Origin: Protostelium mycophagum
Lineage: Eukaryota; Evosea; Variosea; Protosteliida; Protosteliaceae
NCBI GenBank assembly: GCA_002081555.1
Contig: MZNV01002219.1
Location: 1 to 29,632 of the forward strand
DNA: 29,632 bases
Reading direction: 5' to 3'
Shown: in pieces, positions 20,788 through 29,632 of the stretch
Position numbering within the stretch: the stretch's first letter is position 1
How the letters are laid out: every line of letters starts with the position of its first letter
Notes under the pieces: model-generated
Seen by the model: the letters and a program-made list of their open reading frames with translations, nothing else
Databases searched by the model: none
What the model was told of the DNA's origin: nothing
Translations under genes and position numbers: made by a program

Positions 20788-23700
20788 TTAGAAAATTTCC
20801 ACGCCAGATTTGTCCAGGATATCCTTCACTTTGATCTCCTCTTTAGGAGCCACGTGCTCATGAGCCTCCTTTTCCACTCTCTTCACTTCATTGTCTAAAT
20901 CACTCCATTCGGGAATGATCTTCACCGCGGCTTCTAATTTCGGCGTTTTAGTGAGGGGATTGTTGCACTACAACGCGTCAGAATTTCCAAAGATGTTTCG
21001 ACACCCGGACCCCAAGAACGTTGCTCTCTAAACAATAACTCAGCGGCAAAGCCGCATCCGAATCACACTTGTAACCCAATAATCACCAGATCAATCGTCT
21101 TGGCCTGTGACTTCGAATCGTTGGAGCACCAGGTCTCACACCACAGCCATTCTTGTGGCAGGGAGAATATCTTGATGTTGTGCTGGACATAGTTGGGAAG
21201 ATCTTGGTCAAGATTGGAGAGGGAGTTGGGGTCCGGTGCAAGTTGAGAGTAAGTGGCTCTGAGTTGATCTCCGGCAGCGATGGTTCTAAAGCGAAAGAGG
21301 TCGACCACGTAGAGGGCGCTGTTGTTTTTAGACTTGAGAATACCGTATAGAAACAGCGAAAAAGACCGACCTGATGTGGTAGGGGTGTCCTCTTAAGTGT
21401 GTCTCCCAGAAGCCCTTCTTCCAGAACCTGAAACCCTCTGTCTCTTTGTTGGAATCACAGAATGGGGTGTAGGCGTAAGGAGCTCCCTGAAGATCCATGT
21501 CCCATAACTCTTTGAGATCAGCCCTGACAACCTGTTCTACATCAGTTACGTCTCTCTACAACGCAGCTTTTGATTTTCAAGCCGAAACTGAAATCTGACC
21601 AACGGAATATAATACGATGATCTACAACGAGACCGTACAGACCTGATCGGCGTCGACGTAGATGACCTTTTTTACGTCCAGAGGAAACAACACGTCCAAA
21701 AACAATATCTTGTATGCCCAAATGATCCTCTGCTTTTCAGTCTGGGCAAAAAGCCAAGATGGCCACTTGTAAGTGACGAGCTCGTACTCGAATTTGTACT
21801 CTGTCGCTAAGGCCGGAATGGTGTCCTATACATTTAATATTCGGCGAATTTTCCCGATCATAACGACAATCTACAACGAGGAGAATTCGAATTTGGAAGA
21901 CTACAACGAGGCACTCACCTTGAAGTCGGGGGACAAGAAGTTGGCCAAGAGCCAAAACTTGACGTTGCTCTTGGTGTTTTTCACCACGGACAACATCATG
22001 ATCTTGAGAAATCGTTCGTATAGATGTCCCGAAGCAAGAGAGAAGACGTGGATTGTGTCGTTGGATTTCTTCTCATTCCACAATCTACAACGAGTCAGTT
22101 GGGCGTGGTGTTTATGGGTGCTTTTCAGAAGGTAAGTTTTGGGGTTGCGGCAAAGCCGCCAACACGCGGAGAGTATTTTTGTTGTGACTGTGCTGCAATT
22201 GATCTTCTTGAGATTTGACTGTTCTCCACTATTTGTAAGGCACTACAAGCTCAAACTCTCGTCAGCCCGCACGGGAATTTCACGTCCACTACCGCGGGTT
22301 ACGGTAAGGTACTGCAGTGCCTTGGTTAGTTCGCGGCAGAGCCGCAAGATAAAAACACATTATACTTGCGGCTAAAACCAACAAGATATGCACAAAGACA
22401 TCACAAGGATGCGTCTGCGGCTGATTTCGCGAAATATGATTTTAATATGGACATCTACACACCCTGAGAAGGATTCCCAGACACCCTTGTTCTCCGGATT
22501 AGTGTTGTCCGTGGCGTCTTCCACTAAGAGCTGCTCGGCGAACTTGTCCAGCTTTTTGGCGACTCTCAAGGGCACTACAACACCAGAGAAACTGCTGATG
22601 ACGACTTGGTGGTCGGCAACCTGTCATCTCATTCAATTGAAACTCGTTTCAAATGTTTAAAATGTATTTTGCGTGGTGTATCTACAACGATGTAAAGATA
22701 CCTCAGTGTTGGATTTTATGATATCGTAGAGCTCTTCGGATCTGCTGTTGGGCTTGATACGGAGAGACCAAACTCCGGGGTTAGCCTTCAGCTGGAAGTA
22801 CCCCAAATTAGCCATCACCAATGTATCCGTGACAACCGGAGTTTCGGATGTTCCCAGAACGACCTGAATTTCCGTGAGTTTTCTTTGAGAATCTGTGAAT
22901 ACCATACTTGAAGACCGCGTGGAGGTGAACCCTTCTTGTCAGCACAATTTCCCTGCAGCGTGATACTCTGCAGAGCAAAAGTGGCCTTCAGTGAGCTCTC
23001 CTTGCCCAAATTACTGAGCCTTATGTTATCTGAAATTTCTCAGAAAAATATTCTCATAAAATCATGTCTGAAAAACTTGATTTTTTTGACGATCTACAAC
23101 GACGTAAATTTACCCAAGTCGTATTTTGCGGCGGTGGGTCCGACTAACCAAGATTCTGGTGTGTCGAGCGCAAGGGTTAAGAGTCTTTTTGGCGGGAGAT
23201 CCACGAGGGAGGGGGGAGGGACGTACACTCTTCCCTGGGCGTCAAACTGCACGCTGTCTTGTACTGCAGAAGCGTAATAGGTCTTTAGAGGAAGCTGCTC
23301 AAGCTCTTGAGGTCTCAAAATGACATCAATCTTGCAGGGGAAAATCTTCTTGATGATCTGTGATTACGTCAGCAATCAGACCGAAATTTTGAGGAATTTT
23401 CTTTGAAAGATCACCTCTAAAAGTGCGGAAAATCTCTGTGCTTCGCGACTGAGTGGATCCAGCACTGCCAAAATTTGAAAAACGCTTTGGTTACCTCCCG
23501 TCGCGTCTACCGTAAAAGTCCTGGAAATTTCAGATTTTTCGACCATCTACAACGCTTACTTGGTGAGGTGAGTAGGGAGGAACATCTTTCTGACTTCGTT
23601 TGACTCGTCAATACCGAGTAAAGAGGCAGTCGCCATGATGACATTGCTGATGTAGTTGCTGAGACACGTTCAGTATTCGCAGATTCGCAGGAGATTCGCG

Positions 23701-26700
23701 TGATCAAGATCACCTTGTGACGGCATCGGGGTCAATGGTCTCAAACTTGACAGACTGGAAGGCTTGTTCTACGGGTTTTGTTCTTCTCTCATATTCAAAT
23801 CGGGTCAGCAGCTCAATGTCTAAATCGTTAAAGTCGACTGATGGCATGATTTCCACGACCTGGAAATGTGTCAGCACAAATATTTGAGACGGTGTAGACG
23901 TGATGTAGATGACGTACTCTCCCGTTTGAAACCATGGCAACGTCACCGTCCTCCAAATTCAAAACCTCTCTGGCGAAGGACTTGTGTTTGGCCAAAAGCC
24001 CCTTCACCTGAATTTCTCATCATTATCTCGTTGTAGATCGACATTTATTACGTAACATTGCGGTAGAAAAGTACAACACTGAACCAAAACAATTTCAACT
24101 TGAAGATACAACACTAACCTCTTCGCTGGACAAACTTGCTTGGAATTTTTCCAAGTTGAAGTTGCTCTGCTTTGCGATCTCAAGGACATCCTCTTCCTTC
24201 ACACCCTGACCATTCTTCGAATTTTCCAGTGACTTTTCCAAGACTTTTCTGAGAAATTCCGGTATTTTGGAGGAGAGTTGGGAAGTCTGAGCTGCGTATA
24301 TAGAGGAGAAGGTGATGCTGGGTGTATTTCCAACATTAACAAATCCAAATCTTGCGGCACGAGAGGTCTCACTACCACTCTTTTCCTGGAAAATTCAGTA
24401 AGATGGAATGTCGACGCAGACGACAAGACGTCGCAGCGTTTCAAAGAATGGAGACATACCACGGCGTTGAGTGCGTGGAGGGCCAATTGTTGGCCGTTGG
24501 CAGAGTTGAAATCGGCAACAAGAAGGTGCGTCATATACTTCAACACGTCACGTGCTGACGTCATCAGTCAGTCTCGTTGTAGTCCCAATTCACTTACTTG
24601 TGGGGTCAGCGATGTACTTCACATCGTTGTTCAAAAACTGTTGGGCTGTCCTGAAAATTAATTTTAGAATCAAAATCCACCCAAAAAAACTCACTTGGAT
24701 GCCAAGTTTGAAAACTTGATGGGTCGGTCAGTGCTTGGCAAAACGGTGCCGGAGTATCTTCCCAATATGCCGGGTCTGTTCATCAGAACGTCGTAGATGT
24801 CGCTGGTATCCGTAATCTCCCTGAACGTTCTCAGAACCTCTCACGAAATTTCACCGAAATCTCACTTCTGACCGACGAGTTCTTGCAGTTGTTGTGTGCT
24901 CTGGAAGTATGTGTTGATGAGGTTGTTCATTAGCTCATGAGCGAGTCCTCCCGCAACAGGCTGTCCATTCATGAATCCGAGGGGTAACTCTGTGACTCCG
25001 AAATTTCGGACGAATTCATTGTGCTTCTCGATGACGTCATCGTAGAGGTTCTTCTCCATCACTTGGGAAGCGGTGAGGGTGTGGCCCATTTGGTTGAGAC
25101 GGGTCTGGAATGCGCCCAAGAGGTAATCGCTTGTCAAGTGCGCGGCACGTTGGTAAAACTGGTGCATGTCAGATCATACATCATTTGAAATTCAAAAAGA
25201 AAAAATGGCGGGAGATGAAAGAACTGAAGTTTGCAAATTCACAGTGTCTCCGGTCATCGAAATATCATCTGAATTTTGAATTTTTAAAAATGGCGGGAAA
25301 ATATACTCACACCACCGAGCATAGCCACAGCTTCCCTCTTGTTTTGGTGCTCAGCGACATAATGGAACATGGTCGCCACCATCTTTCCCGTATCGTCCGA
25401 AGTGTTGAACACGATACCGTACCTGATGACGTCATCACATGTCAAAGTGTCAACGTGACATATCTGACATTTACCTGATTGGAATAGCTTGAGATATCAA
25501 GGAATTAAGATAAGAGAACATTTCGAGGGATTTGGCGGGGTCTAAAAATATAACTCCGGTGTGGAAGTTCTTTCTGATGTACCTGAAATTCCCGGGCCAA
25601 ACACGACGGAATATCTGCGAATTTTGAGACTCTACAACGAGGCGTTGTAGACTGACCTCTCCTACGTTTGGAGCCCAATCTTCGTATCTGCTTTCTTTTT
25701 CGAGGTCATTGATGTGGATGATTACAGGTGAGTCCACTTTAAATGTGAACTTTGCGGATTCTGAGGGTGGAATGCTCAAGACCTATACGAGTCACGTGAC
25801 TATTGTAGACGAGAAACTCTTACGCTTGAAACCTCTTCGGTGGTCAAACCGAGTGAACGGAGGGCCTCCATACGTGTTGATTGTTCTCTCAATATATCAT
25901 ACAAGCTGGTACCATCAGTATAATGAAACACTTTGAATGAAAATGTCTCGTTGTAGATGAGAAAATACTCACTCAAAAGGGTTGACGTCAGAGGGGGCCA
26001 CAATGCGTCCGTTGATCAAGGCAAAGTTGTTGTCTCTGGTCTGTATGTTTTGGAGTTCCTGGAACAGGGTGCTGTTCAGTTTTATTTTGGTGAGACCGAC
26101 GGCCCTGGTGGGAAAATTCTGGGAAATGTCGGTGAGTGCTCTGAGTGGGTCTGCGTCCTCTACTGATTTCTGTGCGGCTTGGAACCCGAGATCTACAACC
26201 CGTCAATATTCATTGATGATTACGAGACTATCAAGTCATCCTGCACTCCATTGCAATAAAATGAGCAGTCTTATACGATGCACCACTACCTATTGCTGCG
26301 GCTCTGCCGCACAGTAAAGACACTTTATTGTGCAGACTTTTACGAAAGATAAAATGAACTTACTCTTGATGTCTTCGGCCTTGATATCTTCCATCTTCTC
26401 ATCATGAATAGATGCCTCTTTAACCTCTTCCTCAGCGGCTGAGGTGTTCAGTCACCTCCATACCAGAGTTTTTTGTCACACACGCCGCAATAGATATAGA
26501 CATCGCGTATAGCTGAGGGAACCAGCCAATAGAAATTGAGAGACTGACCTGTGTGCTTGTCGTCTACAGTCTTGTATTCTAGTGATTTTATGGCGAGTTC
26601 AACTCCAAAACCAGGAATAGAGAGTGTTCCTGGAACTACAGGGACAGAGTGTCTGAATACGTAATTGACCTTGTCATTTCCCGCCAAAACTTTGTGGAAT

Positions 26701-27557
26701 TTGGCGAAAGAGGAGGTACCGATACAACCGTAAAGATACACGGTAGATAACGAGGGGGAGAATATTCCATGAACGTGGTCGAGAGATAAGAGAGATACAG
26801 AGGTGCCAGTGCTCGTCCTGAAAACATCAACATCATGTGAGCCTGAGATTTTCTGTGCATGCAATGGCAGTATTTAGAGGGATTGCTGATCGTTTTTTCA
26901 TTCTGGTGATCCCAAGCATTTATTTCCATCGCGATGAAAATCATCTGACACATTTACAAATCTAAAATGACTCACTCCAAGTTAGACTGGAGTTCCTCTG
27001 CAGACTGATACACTCTGTCGTTGAGCTTCGCCCAGGTCGGGCATGCTTCAGTGATGGTTGGCTCCTCTTGCTTTCCTGCTAATTTCACTCTGACGTCATC
27101 GGCCTGACCGACCAGAGCTAACATCGACACCTGATCAGATGAGTGATTATGAACACCTTCCTCTTGATTTGTACCTGTCTATGAGCCTGAATGGTGGGTG
27201 AAAAGTATCTGAATGAGGTTGTGTATTGTAACAATCCTGCTTGGAGAGGTGAAGTTAATTTAGAGGCCACTCCATTAGCATACTCAAATTGTTCCTTCTC
27301 GGTCTGTCCCTGAACAGTACCAAGCGCTTCCACAAACTTCCAAAAGAGTTCATTTGATTCTTGGGCGAAGAATTCACTATAGAGGTTGAATGAAAGAACG
27401 AAAAGCTGACGACTAACCTCATCTCTTGTACAAGAGAGGTGGCTGGCCAGTTGGAACGGAGATCAACGTCCACCGATTTGCCATCGCCGAGACATAGAGT
27501 TAGAAGACCTAACAAGAAGAGTGTTTTAAAAATCTTCAAGCAGCTGCCTGCGATCAT
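20788..27557 (-). CDS. UGGT: UDP-glucose:glycoprotein glucosyltransferase
   Basis: Twenty-eight exons join in exact phase to 1467 residues. Read from the right: 27418-27557, 27175-27376, 26976-27130, 26549-26817, 26364-26438, 25973-26192, 25824-25905, 25657-25782, 25475-25614, 25311-25422, 24866-25158, 24695-24820, 24598-24650, 24460-24554, 24119-24385, 23918-24007, 23714-23859, 23560-23658, 23415-23520, 23114-23357, 22908-23029, 22702-22863, 22463-22620, 21919-22084, 21643-21825, 21371-21531, 21087-21318, 20788-20967. A signal peptide is followed by the thioredoxin-like folding-sensor region ([23 protein letters not shown]) and beta domains ([26 protein letters not shown]). The C-terminal GT24 domain (from ~1165) has [19 protein letters not shown], the metal-binding DADQ (~1274), [12 protein letters not shown] and [12 protein letters not shown]. 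It reglucosylates misfolded N-glycoproteins in the ER lumen for another calnexin cycle. The C-terminus is SGVEIF, with no KDEL-like signal. Confidence 0.95.
21043..21055. repeat. GC palindrome GCGGC-AAA-GCCGC in UGGT intron
   Basis: Inside the last UGGT intron (20968-21086). Confidence 0.9.
21826..21918 (-). repeat. Intron with two internal CTCGTTGTAG copies
   Basis: This UGGT intron has TCTACAACGAG (+ strand) at 21870-21880 and a one-mismatch copy at 21900-21910, so on the sense strand both read CTCGTTGTAG. Each ends in TAG and could act as an acceptor. However, the reading frame requires the acceptor further downstream at 21826, so both are skipped. Confidence 0.85.
22147..22345. repeat. 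Composite intron element bounded by two GC palindromes
   Basis: GCGGC-AAA-GCCGC at 22147-22159 and GCGGC-AGA-GCCGC at 22333-22345 bracket about 170 bp inside UGGT intron 22085-22462, the longest intron of that gene. The bracketed part holds an inverted pair AAGGCACT (22237-22244) / AGTGCCTT (22316-22323). Smaller hairpins lie within it (CCCGCACGGG; ACCG...CGGT). It resembles a small non-autonomous insertion, but no target-site duplication was identified. Confidence 0.7.
26298..26310. repeat. GC palindrome GCGGC-TCT-GCCGC in UGGT intron
   Basis: Inside UGGT intron 26193-26363. Confidence 0.9.
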
Positions 27558-27649
27558 GGCTGATTTCAATTTGCATACACGTGTTGTTGGACATCACACT
27601 ACAACGAGCGACATCACATCTTTGGAACACATTTTTTGAATCGATCAAT

Positions 27650-28388
27650 ATGAGCAGCGACGACGAGGGAAGCACACAGCCTGTCCAGGTCCTCATTTGC
27701 CCAAGTATGAATTGAGAAGCATGTGATCCATGTAGTGTGATCATTCTGTTAACAATCCATCAGTATGTTCTTTACCCGCAGAGTACTGTGAATTCGGACC
27801 TTGTTTTGATAAATGCAAGCCCTGGCTGATTAAAAATGCACCAGAATTATACCCTGAACTTGTCAATCAACCAGCTGGTGAGGAAGGAAAAGAAGAAGGA
27901 AAAGCAGAACCCGCGAAGCAGCCCAAAAAGAAGAAGGTAATTCGACCTTCATCACGAAATTGGATGATCAAATGGATAATCTGATTGTGAGATCAGCAAC
28001 CAACACAAGAGGTCGCCAAGGTCACTATTAAAGTTGAGTCTAGAAACAAGAAGAAAAGTACGACTACTGTCGTTGGAATGGACAAGTTTGGTGGGTGTAC
28101 ATCGATTTTTGAAACATTTCATAATGGAAATCAGGCATCAAATTAACTGACGCCTCGAAAATGTTTGCCAAAAAGTTCTCTTGTGGATGTGCTGTTGTGA
28201 AGCACAATACCGGGGATGAGATCGTCATACAAGGTGATTACACTGCAGAGCTTCGCGAGATGCTGGTGGAAAAATGGCAGGTAAGATTTTGATCATGATC
28301 TTGTGATTCAAACATTCTGCAGATTAGTTCAGACGCCATAGAAGTGGAAGAGAAGAAAGAGAAAAAAAAGGCAGCACCCCAGATATAA
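27650..28388 (+). CDS. DENR: DENR/Tma22 translation reinitiation and recycling factor
   Basis: Exons 27650-27704, 27764-27936, 27997-28090, 28135-28280 and 28323-28388 give 177 residues. The N-terminus has the zinc-binding CP-x-CSLPAEYCEF and CFDKCKPWL. A Glu/Lys linker follows, then a C-terminal SUI1/eIF1 domain (VTIKVESRNKKKSTTTV, FAKKFSCGCAVV, DEIVIQGDY, EMLVEKW). With MCT-1/Tma20, DENR removes deacylated tRNA from 40S subunits and supports reinitiation. The start codon is 92 bp from that of UGGT on the other strand, so the two probably share a promoter. Confidence 0.92.
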
Positions 28389-28486
28389 ATACTGATCTGA
28401 GTCGTCATGTAAATGATTTTTGAGCAGTATGGATGAATGGTTTGATTGTTTAGCAGGCCTTTATGATGTCATAATTCATCCTCTAT

Positions 28487-28710
28487 TTAATATATAATAT
28501 ATTTTTTACACTCACACTTTCTATCCCGTTCTTCCTCAAATTCCTGCAGACCTCTACATTCCATTTTTTCATCCCAGTTCTTGGAGATTGACTCATCCAT
28601 CACACGAGATTGATCGAGGATCCACCTTGTCTTGATATAATCCTGTTGCCCTTGAAGCCTCTCCTCTGCCACGTCTAATAAACCACAGCCTCCAGATCAC
28701 ATTCACCCAT
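28487..28710 (-). CDS. Small hypothetical charged protein
   Basis: A two-exon model (28707-28710 carrying ATGG, then 28487-28674) removes a 32-nt intron and gives 63 residues beginning MDVAEERLQGQQDY. It has a charged helical middle (SISKNWDEKMECRGLQEFEEE) and a few cysteines (MECR, KCEC). The intron would be the shortest in the window, so the 5' end is uncertain. A donor near the 3' end could also end the protein slightly earlier. No family is recognised. Confidence 0.4.
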
Positions 28711-28777
28711 AGAATCAAACGAAGAACGCTTGCCAAGTTCTTCAGAAAATTACTCGATTTTAAAATATTATTGGCAT

Positions 28778-29425
28778 TTATTCTTTCATCATTTGATCAA
28801 ATTGGTTCTCTAACTCCTTGAATAAATGACTTTCCTTGCCAAGGATTAACATTGAAGCACATTCACGGCTTGACTTTCCCAAAAGGTAGGGGATGAAAAT
28901 CATCTCATTTCCAATTTGAATAGTGGAGTTATGCATTAGTGCACCCGCCTTCGTGCAGCGTATTCCAGCCGTCTTGGCCTGTGTACATACCTCCTTCATT
29001 CTTTCAGTCTGGTTCTCTCTTCGAAGAGCGCTGTACCAAGGGGCGTCTGGATCGGCAACAAAGAGGTCAACTTGGCAGTCCCGCTTTCTAGCTGCCGAGA
29101 GGAGGTCCATCAACTCTCTGATTTTTCCATCAAAGAGGGAGAAACTTGCTGATGAAATCCGCACGCGCCCATTAGCGCAGGAGCGGATGAGCTTGAAGAC
29201 ATCATCTCGAAGAAGGTTGGGATCTCTTAGACTAAGATCAATGATGGTTTGTTGGACGATTATATTTTTGATGTGTGAAGCAAAGATGGAAAGCATAGGA
29301 GAAAGGGGAGGGGGTCTCGTCTCTGCGTGTTCAGCCCAAATTGCTTGCATCTCGGCCTCCTTCTCAGCCGATACATAGTACTTCGAAATATCAAAAGGGG
29401 CCTCTGCTTTTGTTTGGATTTCCAT
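28778..29425 (-). CDS. Single-exon protein of unknown function, 215 aa
   Basis: One uninterrupted frame from ATG at 29425 (MEIQTKAEAPF) to the stop at 28778; an upstream ATT/TTG extension to 29473 is less likely. It is a predicted soluble alpha/beta protein with helices (NIIVQQTIIDLSLRDPNLLRD) and a central strand-like block (CQVDLFVADPDAPWYSALRRE). A later segment, GIRCTKAGALMHNSTIQIG, faintly recalls the second half of a phospholipase D-like fold (H-x-N/K in a strand), but the catalytic HKD motif is absent. It has no introns, unlike nearly all neighbours, which could mean a retrocopy, transfer or a young gene. Its start lies 85 bp from the start of the next gene on the + strand. Confidence 0.7.
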   Translation of the reverse strand: MEIQTKAEAPFDISKYYVSAEKEAEMQAIWAEHAETRPPPLSPMLSIFASHIKNIIVQQTIIDLSLRDPNLLRDDVFKLIRSCANGRVRISSASFSLFDGKIRELMDLLSAARKRDCQVDLFVADPDAPWYSALRRENQTERMKEVCTQAKTAGIRCTKAGALMHNSTIQIGNEMIFIPYLLGKSSRECASMLILGKESHLFKELENQFDQMMKE

Positions 29426-29509
29426 TGTGTTCGTGATGTGAAATTGTATTGTTGAAAACGAACGAAATTTCAATCAAAATTTCCTCCTGAAATCAACAAA
29501 CATGTGTAC

Positions 29510-29632
29510 ATGCAACAACCTTTTGGAGATCGAGTGTACAATTTGCAATTTCTTGCCGAAGGAGACGGTGCCGATCTGAGTATGATTACTGAACAGATGG
29601 AAGATCAAGATCTGTTTACAGTGATGGAGACT
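29510..29632 (+). CDS. Start of an unidentified gene (truncated by window end)
   Basis: Open from an ATG at 29510 to the window end, 41 codons: MQQPFGDRVYNLQFL, then acidic residues (GDGADLSM, MEDQDLF). An upstream ATG at 29502 in another frame reads into a stop. There is too little sequence for a family call. The gene is divergent from the single-exon gene at 28778-29425. Confidence 0.45.
   Translation, partial: MQQPFGDRVYNLQFLAEGDGADLSMITEQMEDQDLFTVMET

Noticed and set aside
22024-22218. + strand open frames across UGGT exons
   Set aside because: They lie antisense to a phase-perfect UGGT exon set and show no domain.

Overview
This window is nuclear DNA from an intron-rich eukaryote. Nearly every gene is split by very short GT-AG introns (mostly 37-60 nt). 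The seven multi-exon complete gene models built by hand (UIM-UBX, secreted repeat protein, EFHB-like, DGK, TXNL4B, MFS, UGGT) are phase-consistent at every junction and total an exact multiple of three. The content looks opisthokont, most likely a zoosporic (chytrid-like) fungus or a close protist relative: uL4 and a Tpo1/Flr1-type MFS transporter look fungal, while an EFHB/CFAP21-like axonemal protein implies a ciliated stage. The taxon is inference; an amoebozoan is not excluded.

Layout. 1-1358 (+): 3' end of an SH3-PH protein whose last intron holds a GC-palindrome minisatellite and a tandem duplication. 1481-7607: three ubiquitin-related genes, namely a SAM/U-box E3-like protein (+), a UBL-AN1 zinc-finger protein (-, 5' part disrupted) and a UIM-UBX Cdc48/p97-adaptor-like protein (+). 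7697-8591 (-): small secreted protein built of alternating repeat modules, family not recognised. 8900-10574 (+): EFHB/CFAP21-like. 10748-13446 (-): diacylglycerol kinase. 14361-14942 (-): TXNL4B/Dim2. 15073-16432 (+): ribosomal protein uL4. 16726-19036 (-): MFS transporter. 19818-20634 (-): Qc-type SNARE. 20788-27557 (-): UDP-glucose:glycoprotein glucosyltransferase in 28 exons. 27650-28388 (+): DENR/Tma22. 28487-28710 (-): small hypothetical protein. 28778-29425 (-): single-exon protein of unknown family. 29510-end (+): start of an unidentified gene. No tRNA, rRNA, CRISPR array or autonomous transposon was recognised.

The unusual signal is in the introns. Three short sequence families recur: (i) a 13-bp GC palindrome GCGGC-NNN-GCCGC, found perfect at six dispersed sites, all of them inside introns, and tandemly amplified in the SH3-PH intron; (ii) CTCGTTGTAGA, mostly on the sense strand, often forming the 3' splice acceptor itself and elsewhere sitting inside introns as an apparent decoy acceptor; (iii) TGACGTCATCAG directly at acceptors. 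Two further introns carry long hairpins. Together these suggest small elements that spread in, or are maintained in, introns.

Several genes share a theme of protein quality control (U-box, AN1-UBL, UIM-UBX and UGGT), but nothing in the sequence shows they are co-regulated. Three divergent gene pairs (TXNL4B/uL4, UGGT/DENR, and the 29.4 kb pair) have start codons only about 85-130 bp apart and probably share promoters.
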